39,013 nucleotides of DNA from contig NZ_JAURWA010000119.1 in NCBI RefSeq assembly GCF_030655195.1, positions 1 through 39,013 on the forward strand. The letters are read 5' to 3'. Shown in pieces: positions 24,524 to 32,476 of the stretch. The stretch comes from Patulibacter sp. GTDB taxonomy: Bacteria; Actinomycetota; Thermoleophilia; Solirubrobacterales; Solirubrobacteraceae. The notes under the pieces are model-generated. The model saw only the letters and a list, made by a program, of their open reading frames with translations. It was not told the origin of the DNA and made no database searches. How positions within the stretch are numbered: the first letter of the stretch is position 1; each line of letters begins with the position of its first letter. The position numbers and the translations under genes are program-made.

Positions 24524-25684
24524 CTACGCCAGGACGGCGCGGGAGATGACCAGCTGCTGGACCTCGTCGGTGCCCTCGCCGATCGTCAGGATCTTGGCGT
24601 CGCGGTAGAAGCGGCACACGGGGTACTCCTCCATGTAGCCGTACCCGCCGTGGATCTGGACGGCCTCCTCCGACGCCCGGACCGCCAGCCTCCCGGTCTT
24701 CAGCTTGGCCTGCGCGGCGGTCAGGGAGAAGTCGCGGCCGGCGTCCTTCAGCGCCGCGGCGCGGTAGGTCAGGAGGCGCGCGGCCTCGATCTCGGTGGCC
24801 ATGTCCGCGATCTTGGCCTGGATCTGCCCGAACCGGGCGATCGGCCCGCCGAACGCGTTGCGCGACTTCGCGTAGGCCGCGGCCTCGTCCAGGGCGCCCT
24901 GGGCGAGGCCCAGGCCCATCGCGGCCACGCCGATGCGGCCGCCGTCGAGGATCTTCATGAACTGCTTGAACCCCTGGCCCCGGGGCCCGAGGAGGTGCTC
25001 CTCGGGCACCTCGACGCCCGAGAAGCTCAGCGGCCGCGTGTCCGAGGCGTTCCAGCCCATCTTGCGGTACGGCTCGCCGATCTCGTAGCCGGGCGTGCCG
25101 TTGGGGACGATGAGGTTGGAGATCTCCGGCCGCGTGCGGCCCTTCGCGTCGGTGGTCTCGCCGGTGATCGCGGTGATCGCGACGTGCCCGGTGATGTCGG
25201 TGCCGGCGTTGGTGATGAACTGCTTGGCGCCGTCGATCGTCCAGGTCCCCCCGTCGAGCGTCGCGCGGGTCTTGAGGTTGCCGGCGTCGGAGCCCGCCTC
25301 GGGCTCCGTCAGGCCGAACGCCCCGAGCTTCGCCCCGGAGCACAGGTCGGGCAGGTACGCGGCCTTCTGCGCGTCGTTGCCGAAGAGCCAGATCGGCTGC
25401 GTGCCCAGGGACGTGTGCGCGCACATCGTGATCGCCACGGACGAGTCGACGCGGGCCAGCTCCTCCACCGCGACGGCGTACTGCAGCGTGGTGCCCCCGG
25501 CGCCGCCGACCTCCTCCGGGAACGGGATGCCCATCCACCCGAGCTCGCCCATCTTCGCGGCGAGCTCGTACGGGAACGCCTTGGTCCGGTCGAGCTCCTC
25601 GGCGACCGGGGCGACCTCCTGGACCGCGAATTCGCGGACGACCTTCTGCAGCTCTCGGACGTCGTCGGGCAGATCCAGATCCAT
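24524..25684 (-). CDS. Acyl-CoA dehydrogenase, isovaleryl-CoA dehydrogenase position
   Basis: This 386-residue FAD enzyme has the standard ACAD layout: helical N domain, beta domain with GAFGLTEPEAGSDAGNLKT and W-IDGAKQFITNAG, C-terminal helices ending HGGYGYMEEYPVCRFYRDAKI. The catalytic base is Glu370 in IGEGTDEVQ, as in short- and medium-chain enzymes. The alternative position used by isovaleryl-CoA dehydrogenases (a glutamate in helix G) is Gly here (ILDGGRIGV). Operon context suggests isovaleryl-CoA as substrate, but by active site it is a general short/branched-chain dehydrogenase. It is the first gene of the operon, probably leaderless: TATAAG ends 6 nt before ATG 25684. Confidence 0.85.
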   Translation of the reverse strand: MDLDLPDDVRELQKVVREFAVQEVAPVAEELDRTKAFPYELAAKMGELGWMGIPFPEEVGGAGGTTLQYAVAVEELARVDSSVAITMCAHTSLGTQPIWLFGNDAQKAAYLPDLCSGAKLGAFGLTEPEAGSDAGNLKTRATLDGGTWTIDGAKQFITNAGTDITGHVAITAITGETTDAKGRTRPEISNLIVPNGTPGYEIGEPYRKMGWNASDTRPLSFSGVEVPEEHLLGPRGQGFKQFMKILDGGRIGVAAMGLGLAQGALDEAAAYAKSRNAFGGPIARFGQIQAKIADMATEIEAARLLTYRAAALKDAGRDFSLTAAQAKLKTGRLAVRASEEAVQIHGGYGYMEEYPVCRFYRDAKILTIGEGTDEVQQLVISRAVLA

Positions 25685-25690
25685 GGTGGA

Positions 25691-25720
25691 CTTATACCGA
25701 CTGAACGGTCTAAGGTGCAA
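25691..25720 (-). promoter_or_regulatory. Leaderless promoter of the liu-type operon with operator in spacer
   Basis: On the minus strand TTGCAC (25715-25720), an 18-bp spacer, TATAAG (25691-25696), then 6 nt and ATG 25684. Transcription would start at or next to the A of the ATG. The inverted repeat ACCG-N6-CGGT (25696-25709) sits in the spacer and is the likely site of the divergent TetR protein. Confidence 0.6.
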
Positions 25721-25761
25721 ACCGTCGGATCCGCCCCCGGATCCGGCAAGCTCCACGACCG

Positions 25762-26442
25762 ATGGCCGACCCGCCCAAGAGCCCCACGCTGCGGGCCCGG
25801 TACGACGACCGCCAGCGCGAGGTCCTCGACGCGTGCGCCCGCGCGTTCGCCGAACGCGGGTACGCCGGCACGTCGATCGACGACCTGATCGAGGCCACCG
25901 GCCTGGCGCGCGGCGGGCTCTACCACTACATCGGGTCGAAGTCCGAGGCCCTGACCCGGATCCTCGACGACCTCATGGGACCGCTGCTCGAGCGCGCGGC
26001 GGCCGTCGTCACCGGGCCGGAGGCGCCCGCGTCCGCCGCCGACCGCCTGCGGGCCCTGACCCGCGTCTGGATGCGCCAGGTCGAGTCCCACCGCGACCAC
26101 GTGCTGCTCTTCGAGAAGGAGCGGGCCGTCCTGCGCGAGGGCCCGTCCTGGGACGCGGTGCGCCACGACCGCGAGACCTTCGAGAGCCTGCTGCGCCGCG
26201 TCCTCGACGACGGCGTCGAGACGGGAGAGTTCGCCCTCGACGACCCGTCGCTCGTGGCCCTCGCCCTCCTGGGCATGGTCAACCACGCCGCGCTGTGGTT
26301 CGTCCCCGGCGGCCGCCTCGACGCCGACCAGGTCGCCGACGGCTTCGTCGACCTCGTGCTCGCCGGCGTGCGCCCCGCGACCGAGGCCCCCGGGCCGGGG
26401 CGCACCCGGTCCGCCGGGCGGGCGGGGCGGGTCACGCCGTAG
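25762..26442 (+). CDS. TetR-family regulator of the divergent acyl-CoA operon
   Basis: In this 226-residue protein the HTH is classic (REVLDACARAFAERGYAGTS, then IDDLIEATGLARGGLYHYIGSKSEAL, about 20-65), followed by a helical ligand domain (about 75-205) rich in basic and acidic pairs (WMRQVESHRDHVLLFEKERAVLRE). The tail after about 205 is Pro/Gly/Arg-rich. It resembles regulators of fatty-acid and branched-chain acyl-CoA genes, whose ligands are acyl-CoAs. Its ATG (25762) is 77 bp from the divergent operon start, and an ACCG-N6-CGGT palindrome lies between the two, so it probably represses both. A long hairpin follows before the convergent PAS gene. Confidence 0.85.
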   Translation: MADPPKSPTLRARYDDRQREVLDACARAFAERGYAGTSIDDLIEATGLARGGLYHYIGSKSEALTRILDDLMGPLLERAAAVVTGPEAPASAADRLRALTRVWMRQVESHRDHVLLFEKERAVLREGPSWDAVRHDRETFESLLRRVLDDGVETGEFALDDPSLVALALLGMVNHAALWFVPGGRLDADQVADGFVDLVLAGVRPATEAPGPGRTRSAGRAGRVTP

Positions 26443-26554
26443 ATCATCCGGCCAGGACGCGTGTACCGCGCATCCGATCCGCGATCCGGCCCGTTTTCCC
26501 AGCAGCTGACCGATGACCATCAGGCGCACCCGCGCCGGTCATGGACGGCCCGAA

Positions 26555-26597
26555 CGACGGGGCCGAGGATCCGCCGTCACGGATCCTGGCCCCGTCG
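26555..26597. terminator. Long bidirectional hairpin between convergent genes
   Basis: The 26555-26573 arm pairs with 26580-26597 as an 18-bp stem with a single bulged G (26565) and a 6-nt loop (CCGTCA). It lies between the TetR stop at 26442 and the convergent PAS-protein stop at 26606. Confidence 0.75.
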
Positions 26598-26605
26598 ACC
26601 TCTTC

Positions 26606-27451
26606 TCAGGCCGCGGTCCCGCCCCGCCCCCGCGGGGCGAGGTCCGCGCTGGTGTCGAGCGCCACGAAGTCGCGCTCGTCGCGCACCCGGTGCCAGCGCA
26701 CGTGCGCGGTCAGGTCCGGGTTCATGGCGTCGAGGGTCGACGAGAGGACGTCGGCGCTCTCGTCGAGGTGTGCGTCGGTGGCGCCCGCGAGCACGACGAG
26801 CAGGCGCGCGCTGCCCCAGCGGCCGAGGATCGCCGGAGCCGGGAACAGCTCGCGCAGGATCATCGCGACCTGCGCGACGTCGGCATCGGGGACGAGCTCG
26901 GCGGACGACCCGGGCTCGGCGAGCTCGACGCGGATCGCGCCCACGGTGCGCCGCTCGAAGACGAGCTGGCGCATCTGGTGCTCCAGGCTGGCGCGGTTGC
27001 GCAGGCCCGTCGCCGCGTCGTGCGTGGCGTGGTGCTCGAGCGCCCGCTCGGCCAGGCGTTGCGGAGTGATGTCGGTGTGCGTGACGATCGCGCCGATGCC
27101 CGGGAGCTCCATCTTCACCGCGAGCAGGCGGAACCACCGCAGCTCGTCGGGGGCGTGGCAGTCGTAGTCGTACTGGAAGCGGGACGCACGACCCTCGAGG
27201 ACGCCGCGCAGGCCGTCGCTGATCGGGTCCGTGGCGCTGGGTTCGTCGCACGGGGTGGCGCTGTGGGCGACGTAGTCGACGCCGATCCAGTCCGTCGCGT
27301 CGCCGCCGTTGTCGAGCGAGAAGCGCTGCCAGGCCACGTTGACGTGGACCACGCGGCCGCGCGGGTCGAGGACGACGACGTGGTCGGAGACGACGTCGAG
27401 GGCCGCGACGACCGCCGCCAGCAGCGCAGGCCGCGGCTCGCCGGCGCTCAT
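26606..27451 (-). CDS. PAS domain protein with degenerate GGDEF domain
   Basis: In this 281-residue protein a PAS domain (about 14-130: VSDHVVVLDPRGRVVHVNVAWQRF, to GIGAIVTHTDITPQR) leads into a diguanylate-cyclase-like domain that begins correctly (HHATHDAATGLRNRASLEHQM, 141-160). The signature loop is lost: where GGDEF is expected after LGRW, the residues are GSARL (213-217). Metal- and GTP-binding residues are therefore missing, so cyclase activity is unlikely; a receptor or protein-interaction role is inferred. Its start overlaps the sigma-factor stop by 4 bp (ATGA, 27448-27451), so the two proteins are made together. The family of PAS sensors linked to SigB-type control is the closest precedent. 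The last 20 residues are disordered. Confidence 0.75.
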   Translation of the reverse strand: MSAGEPRPALLAAVVAALDVVSDHVVVLDPRGRVVHVNVAWQRFSLDNGGDATDWIGVDYVAHSATPCDEPSATDPISDGLRGVLEGRASRFQYDYDCHAPDELRWFRLLAVKMELPGIGAIVTHTDITPQRLAERALEHHATHDAATGLRNRASLEHQMRQLVFERRTVGAIRVELAEPGSSAELVPDADVAQVAMILRELFPAPAILGRWGSARLLVVLAGATDAHLDESADVLSSTLDAMNPDLTAHVRWHRVRDERDFVALDTSADLAPRGRGGTAA

Positions 27452-28251
27452 GCCGAGAGCGCGGCGTCGTCGTCGGTGCTCGACGTGGTGGTGGCGGTGG
27501 GGTTCTCGAGGTGGTCGGCCATCTGGAGCAGCGATCGATTGAGGATCCGGGAGATCTGCATCTGGGACACCCCGTGCTCCGCCCCGATCTCGCGCTGCAG
27601 GCGCTCGTCGAAGTACCGGAGCTGCACGACCTCGCGGTCGCGGGGGCCGAGGATCGACAGTGCGTCGTCGACCTCGTCCATGTCCTCGATCTGCTTGTAC
27701 CCGCCCTCGACGACCCCGAGACGGTCGCCGAGCGTCGAGCCTTCGTCGTCGGCCGTGCGGAAGTCCAGCGAGTTGGCGTTGTAGGCGTGCCGCGTGAGGT
27801 CGGCGTCCCGCACCTGGGCTACCGTGACGTCGAGGATCTCGGCCAGCTCCTCGCGGCCGGCGTCGGGGTGCTCGACCCGGGCACGCGACACCTTAGCGTG
27901 CAGCTCCTGCGCCGAACGGGGCACCTTCAGGTCCCACGTGTGGTCGCGGAAGTGCCGCTTGATCTCGCCGCTGATCGTGGGACGGGCGTACGCGCCGAAG
28001 CTCGCGCCGGGCTGCGGGTCGAACCGCTCGATCGCCTTCAGCAGCGCGAGGAGCCCGACCTGCAGGAGGTCGTCCAGCGGCTCGTTGCTGCGGGAGTACT
28101 GCTGGGCGATGTGGCGCACCATGGGACGGAAGCGCACCACGAGCTTGTCCAGTCGGCGCGGGTCCCGCGTCGTGCGGTACAGCCGGATGAGCGCGAGGTC
28201 CATCGCATCGCGTTCACGGTAGGAGCTGTCTGCGGGGCGGCCTTCGGCCAT
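27448..28251 (-). CDS. RNA polymerase sigma factor, SigB/SigF/SigG type
   Basis: This 267-residue group 3 sigma factor has region 2 at about 38-110 (DKLVVRFRPMVRHIAQQYSR, DDLLQVGLLALLKAIERFDP, FGAYARPTISGEIKRHFRDHTW), region 3 at about 115-180 (VPRSAQELHAKVSRA), and region 4 at about 190-250 (LGPRDREVVQLRYFDERLQR, then EIGAEHGVSQMQISRILNRSL). The GASFGAYARPTISGEIKRHFRD block is diagnostic of the SigB/F/G branch, which serves general stress and developmental regulons under anti-sigma/anti-anti-sigma control. No RsbW/RsbV-type gene is adjacent; the coupled downstream partner is a PAS/degenerate-GGDEF protein instead. The start is ATG 28251; no Shine-Dalgarno sequence is visible, and a 6-bp hairpin lies just upstream. 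Confidence 0.92.
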   Translation of the reverse strand: MAEGRPADSSYRERDAMDLALIRLYRTTRDPRRLDKLVVRFRPMVRHIAQQYSRSNEPLDDLLQVGLLALLKAIERFDPQPGASFGAYARPTISGEIKRHFRDHTWDLKVPRSAQELHAKVSRARVEHPDAGREELAEILDVTVAQVRDADLTRHAYNANSLDFRTADDEGSTLGDRLGVVEGGYKQIEDMDEVDDALSILGPRDREVVQLRYFDERLQREIGAEHGVSQMQISRILNRSLLQMADHLENPTATTTSSTDDDAALSA

Positions 28252-28592
28252 GTGACGCCAATCGGGACCCGCGGAGGGTCCTAGGAGAATTGGCCGTCAT
28301 CAGATCGCGACCGTCATCGCATCCGTCCAACGGGACCTTCTTCGCGGACAACGCCACGCTGCGACCTGGATCGCATCCGACGCCTACCGAGTACGGAGGA
28401 CACTAGCGGAAGGGCCCCCCCGGGGGGCTGCGGTGCTTGAGCGTGCAACTTTCGGCCGGTCCGGCCGCATCGGGAACGACCACGATCGCCGAGGATCGTG
28501 CGGCCGGCCGGGGGCGTTCTACACTCCGTCCGGACACCGCAGCCGGACGGATCCCGCGAGCTGTCCGGACACTCCCGCGAAGGATCAGCCCC
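28252..28592. promoter_or_regulatory. Divergent regulatory region with many palindromes
   Basis: These 341 bp lie between the sigma-factor gene and a TetR gene. On the sigma side GGACCC (28265-28270) pairs with GGGTCC (28276-28281), 14 bp before the start, and CCGTCATC recurs at 28294 and 28311. Further on are GCCCCCC-C-GGGGGGC (28414-28428), CGGCCGG-T-CCGGCCG (28453-28467), CACGATC-N6-GATCGTG (28481-28500), GTCCGGAC at 28528-28535 and TGTCCGGACA at 28562-28571. TACACT near 28520 could be a -10 box for the TetR gene. No gene is seen. Confidence 0.5.
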
Positions 28593-29231
28593 GTGCCGTC
28601 GGTCACCCGCAAGACGCAGAGCAACCGATCACGGCGCCGTGACGCGCTGCGCAGGGAGCTCCTGGTCGCGATCGAGGAGCTGGTGTCCGACGGCGAGAGC
28701 TTCACGGAGATCAGCGTCGAGCGCCTCGTCTCGAAGACCGGCATCTCGCGCTCCACGTTCTACGTCTACTTCGAGGACAAGGGCGAGCTGCTGCGCGCCT
28801 GGTTCCAGGACATCCGGTCGCAGGTCGACGACGCGGTCGGGGGCTGGTGGGCCCTCGACGGCGACGCCTCGCGTGACGACCTTCGCCGTGCCCTGTCCAC
28901 CGTGGTCACCGCCTACCGGCCGCACATCCCGCTGATGGCCGCCGCGGCGGACGCCGCCGCCTACGACCCTGCCGTGCGGGAGGAGTTCGAGGAGCTGGTC
29001 CAGCGCAACACCGCCGGACTGCGGCGCCACATCCAGGACGGCCAGAAGGCCGGCGCGGTCGCCCCGAACCTGCTGCCGGCCGAGACCGCCGCGTGGCTGA
29101 CGTGGATGGCGGAGCGGGGCTTCCACCAGCTGGTCCGCGACGCGTCCGACGAGGACCTCGAGAGGCTGGTCGAGTCCTACACCGACATCATCTGGAGCAC
29201 GCTCTACGCCCCCGCCACCGCGCGGTCGTAG
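28593..29231 (+). CDS. TetR-family regulator upstream of a crotonase gene
   Basis: This 212-residue protein starts at GTG 28593 with AAGGA 8 nt upstream; the longer frame to 28437 would add residues that look non-coding. The HTH (about 17-65) is RRELLVAIEELVSDGESFTE, then ISVERLVSKTGISRSTFYVYFEDKGELL, of the TetR type with a FYVYF recognition helix. A helical ligand domain follows, with AYRPHIPLMAAAADAAAYDP and ERGFHQLVRDASDEDLERL. It lies 131 bp upstream of a crotonase-family gene on the same strand and probably regulates it and itself through the GTCCGGAC palindromes in front of it. The ligand is likely an acyl-CoA or hydrophobic acid (inference). Confidence 0.82.
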   Translation: MPSVTRKTQSNRSRRRDALRRELLVAIEELVSDGESFTEISVERLVSKTGISRSTFYVYFEDKGELLRAWFQDIRSQVDDAVGGWWALDGDASRDDLRRALSTVVTAYRPHIPLMAAAADAAAYDPAVREEFEELVQRNTAGLRRHIQDGQKAGAVAPNLLPAETAAWLTWMAERGFHQLVRDASDEDLERLVESYTDIIWSTLYAPATARS

Positions 29232-29362
29232 ACCTCGTCCCACGGACCGCCGGGCGCACCCGGCCTCCGACCCGACGCCCACGGAGCCGCATCCCGCCGT
29301 GCGGCCGCACCAACCACCGCAGTCGCCGGTCGTGCACTGCCGATCCCCAGAGCGCCATCACC

Positions 29363-30172
29363 ATGCCCGACACCGACACCGACACCACCGACCACCGGGT
29401 CGCCGTCACGTTCGACGACGGCCGGGCCACGATCACCCTGGTCCGGCCGGCGGCGCGCAACGCGATCGACCTGCTCTTCACCCACCAGCTCCTGGCCGCG
29501 GTGGACGCCTGCGCGGCACGGACGGACCTGCGGGTCGTCGTGATCGTCGCCGAGGGGGACCACTTCAGCGTCGGCGGTGACCTGCGCCACATGGCCGGGC
29601 TCTCCCACGAGCTGGCCGACGAGCTGGGGCGGATGATCACCCCGTTCCACCGGGCGCTCGCCATGCTCGCGGACCTCGAGGTGCCCGTGGTGGCAGGGAT
29701 CCAGGGGGCGTTCGCGGGCGGGGCGATGGGGATCGCGCTCGTGGCGGACGTCGTCGTCGCCGCCGACGACCTGCGGGTCGCCGCCGGCTTCCCGGCGCTC
29801 GGTCTCAGCGGCGACGGCGGCACGACCTGGCACCTGCCCCACCTCGTCGGGCTCCGACGGGCGCAGGAGCTGATGCTCGAGAACCGCGTCCTCGACGCGA
29901 CCGAGGCCCTGGAGTGGGGGCTCGTGACGCGGACCGTCCCCCGGGCCGAGCTGACCGCCGAGGTCGAGCGCACGGCGGCCCGCCTGGCCGCCGGACCCAC
30001 CCGCTCCCTGGCGCGGACCGCGCGCCTGCTGCGCACGAGCGCCACCACGACGATCGGCGACCGCCTCGTCGAAGAGCGCGAGTCGATGCGGGAGCTCGGT
30101 GGCACCGCCGACGCCCGCGAGGGCGTCGAGGCGTTCTTCGAGAAGCGGGCCGCGCGGTTCGGGAACCGCTGA
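29363..30172 (+). CDS. Enoyl-CoA hydratase/isomerase (crotonase) family protein
   Basis: This 269-residue crotonase-fold protein has the first oxyanion-hole loop at HFSVGGDLRHM (68-77) and the second at GIQGAFAGGAMGIAL (112-126). The two catalytic glutamates of classic hydratases are not conserved: the second would be at FPAL (Ala145), and the first is in AMGIA. Instead Asp151 in LSGDGGTTWHLPHLVG matches the aspartate of PaaG-like isomerases. So an isomerase or another crotonase activity is more likely than hydration. The C-terminal helix (EGVEAFFEKRAARF) matches the family end. The N-terminal 10 residues are Asp/Thr repeats. It may supply an acyl-CoA step missing from the liu-type operon, but the active site argues against it. 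Confidence 0.8.
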   Translation: MPDTDTDTTDHRVAVTFDDGRATITLVRPAARNAIDLLFTHQLLAAVDACAARTDLRVVVIVAEGDHFSVGGDLRHMAGLSHELADELGRMITPFHRALAMLADLEVPVVAGIQGAFAGGAMGIALVADVVVAADDLRVAAGFPALGLSGDGGTTWHLPHLVGLRRAQELMLENRVLDATEALEWGLVTRTVPRAELTAEVERTAARLAAGPTRSLARTARLLRTSATTTIGDRLVEERESMRELGGTADAREGVEAFFEKRAARFGNR

Positions 30173-30193
30173 GCGGGGCGCGCCCCTGCGGTC

Positions 30194-30221
30194 CTCGCGG
30201 GCCGTCGCTGCGGCCCGCGAG
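30194..30221. terminator. Perfect 11-bp hairpin between convergent genes
   Basis: CTCGCGGGCCG (30194-30204) pairs with CGGCCCGCGAG (30211-30221) over a 6-nt loop. It lies between the crotonase stop at 30172 and the molybdoenzyme stop at 30239. Confidence 0.75.
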
Positions 30222-30238
30222 AGCCCGGGCGACCGTCG

Positions 30239-32476
30239 TCAGGACCCGGGAGCGCCCGCCACGGCCCGGTCCGCGGCCGCGTCCTGCGCGACGGCGTCGC
30301 CGGACACCACCTCGACCCGCACCGGCACCGCGTTGAACGCCGCGGTCCCCGTGAGCCGGTCGACCACCCCCGGATCGGTGATGTCGTTGACGCTGACCCC
30401 CGGCTTCGTCGCCGCGTGCTTCCAGCCGACGCCCGGCCGGCCGTGACCGAAGCCGTGCGGGATCGAGACGACCCCGGGCAGGATCTCGTCGGACACGTCG
30501 ACCGGGAGCTCGATCGAGCCGATGCGCGAGGTGACGCGCACGGCGTCCCCGTCCTGCAGCCCGCGGGCGGCCGCGTCGTCGGGGTGCACCAGGGCGGTGC
30601 ACCGGTCGCGGCCCTTCATCAGCCGCCTGCTGTTGTGCAGCCACGAGTTGTTGGACCGCACCGAGCGTCGGCCGATCAGCGTCATGTCGAAGCCCGCGGC
30701 CGCGGCGTCCTCCTTCTCCGACGCGACCTCGTCCAGGCGCCCGGCCTCCCGGAGCAGCGGAGCGGGCGCCAGGTGGAGGCGGCGGTCCGGGGTCGTGAGC
30801 ACGCCGGGCAGGCGGGGCTCCAGCGGGCCGAGGTCGATGCCGTGCGGCTGCCGGCGGATCCGTCCGAGCGTCAGGCCCTTCCGGGGCCCGCGGCGGAGGA
30901 CGCCGTGCGGCCCCGTCAGGACGGCGAGCTGCGCGAGCGTCGACGGGCCGGCCAGGCCGACCTTCGAGAGCAGCGCGACCGCCAGGCCGATCGGTCGCCC
31001 GACCCGGCCCCGCCCGATGCCGCGGGCGAGGTCGTTCATGACCTCCCAGTCCTCGCGGCCGCCGGGACGCGGCGGGACGGCCTTCGGGTTGAACCGCACG
31101 TGGTTGCGGTTGGAGAACGCGGCGATGACGAGGTCGAGGTCGTCGCGCTCGAGCGGGGAGACGGCGGGGAGGATGACGTTCGCGTGGCGCGTGGTCTCGG
31201 TGACGAACGAGTCGATCGCGACCATGAACTCGAGGTCCTCGAGCGCCGTGTCGAGCCGGCGCCCGCCGGGGGCGGAGAGGACGGGGTTGCCCGCGTAGAT
31301 CACGAGCCCGCGGACCTGGTCGCGGCCCGGCGTCAGGATCTCGTCCGGGAGGCCGGCCACCGGGAACTCGCCGAGGGCGTCCGGGTACCCCGAGACGCGC
31401 TGCCGGCGCGTCCGGTGCAGCTTCGCGCCGATCCCGAGCCGGTTCAGGATCCGGAACAGCGGCGTGGCGTCCACGACCGAGTTCGTGAACATCGCCCCGC
31501 CCTCGCGGTCGAGGTTGCCCGTGACGGCGTTCAGCACGGTGATCAGCCAGTGCGTGACCGACCCGGTGGTCTGGTGGCACACGCCGACGCGGCCGTACGC
31601 CGCCGCCCGGTCCGCGGCGGCGAACTCGCGGGCCGTCCGCGCGATCGTCCCCGCGTCGATCCCCGTGAGCTCGGCGACGCGCTCCGGCGGCCACGCCGAC
31701 GCGAGCACGCGGAGCTCCTCGAGCCCGTCCGCGAAGGCGGCGACCCGTCCGAGGTCCTCGAGCCCCTCGGCGAAGACGACGTGGAGCATGCCGAGCAGGA
31801 GGAACGGGTCGCCGCCGGGCCGCACCTGCAGGTGCTCGGCCGCGAGCTTCGTCGTCTCCGTGCGACGGGGATCGACGACGACCACCTTGCCTCCGCGTCC
31901 GGTGATCGCGCGCAGCCGGTCCCGCATGCCCGGGGCCGAGAGCACGGAGCCGTTCGACACCGCGGGGTTCGCGCCCAGGACGAGCATGTGGGTCGTCCGG
32001 TCGATGTCCGGGATCGGCAGCGCGACCGGGTTGCCGAGCATCTCCGTCGCGACGACGTGCTGCGGGAGCTGATCGGCCGAGGACACGGAGTAGTTGTTGC
32101 GCGACGCCATGGCGAGGCGCAGCACGACGAACGACAGCAGCGACCACGTGTGCGCGCCGGGGTTGCCCAGGTAGTTGGCGACCGCGTGGTCGCCGTGGCG
32201 CCGGGCGACGTCCCGGATCCCCTTCGAGGCGTACGCGATCGCCTCGTCCCACCCGATCTGCTCCCACCCGTCGGCGGTCCGCCGCACGGGCGCGCGCAGC
32301 CGGTCGGGGTCCTCGTAGAGGTCCGCGAGCGCTGCGGCCTTGGGGCAGATGTAGCCCTGGGAGCGGTGGTCGTCGGGGTCGCCGGTGATGCGGACGACGT
32401 CCCGGCCGTCGACCTCCACCCGGATGCCGCAGTGCGCCTCGCACAGCGTGCACTGGCGGTTGACGGTGGTGGTCAC
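30239..32476 (-). CDS. Stand-alone molybdopterin oxidoreductase with 4Fe-4S site
   Basis: This protein of about 745 residues belongs to the formate dehydrogenase/nitrate reductase (DMSO reductase) superfamily. The N terminus carries a 4Fe-4S motif (Cys9-x2-Cys12-x3-Cys16-x27-Cys44, CTLCEAHCGI and YICPKAA). The molybdopterin domains contain NYLGNPGAHTW, MLVLGANPAVSNGS and VVVVDPRRTETTKLA, and the C-terminal dinucleotide-binding domain has LHNSRRLMKGRDRCTALVHPDDAAARGL. In the usual Mo-ligand region (NNYSVSSADQLPQHV) there is no Cys or selenocysteine; a serine ligand is possible. No signal peptide or partner subunit gene is nearby. Substrate unknown. The start is GTG 32476 (GTG 32491 also possible). 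Confidence 0.85.
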   Translation of the reverse strand: MTTTVNRQCTLCEAHCGIRVEVDGRDVVRITGDPDDHRSQGYICPKAAALADLYEDPDRLRAPVRRTADGWEQIGWDEAIAYASKGIRDVARRHGDHAVANYLGNPGAHTWSLLSFVVLRLAMASRNNYSVSSADQLPQHVVATEMLGNPVALPIPDIDRTTHMLVLGANPAVSNGSVLSAPGMRDRLRAITGRGGKVVVVDPRRTETTKLAAEHLQVRPGGDPFLLLGMLHVVFAEGLEDLGRVAAFADGLEELRVLASAWPPERVAELTGIDAGTIARTAREFAAADRAAAYGRVGVCHQTTGSVTHWLITVLNAVTGNLDREGGAMFTNSVVDATPLFRILNRLGIGAKLHRTRRQRVSGYPDALGEFPVAGLPDEILTPGRDQVRGLVIYAGNPVLSAPGGRRLDTALEDLEFMVAIDSFVTETTRHANVILPAVSPLERDDLDLVIAAFSNRNHVRFNPKAVPPRPGGREDWEVMNDLARGIGRGRVGRPIGLAVALLSKVGLAGPSTLAQLAVLTGPHGVLRRGPRKGLTLGRIRRQPHGIDLGPLEPRLPGVLTTPDRRLHLAPAPLLREAGRLDEVASEKEDAAAAGFDMTLIGRRSVRSNNSWLHNSRRLMKGRDRCTALVHPDDAAARGLQDGDAVRVTSRIGSIELPVDVSDEILPGVVSIPHGFGHGRPGVGWKHAATKPGVSVNDITDPGVVDRLTGTAAFNAVPVRVEVVSGDAVAQDAAADRAVAGAPGS

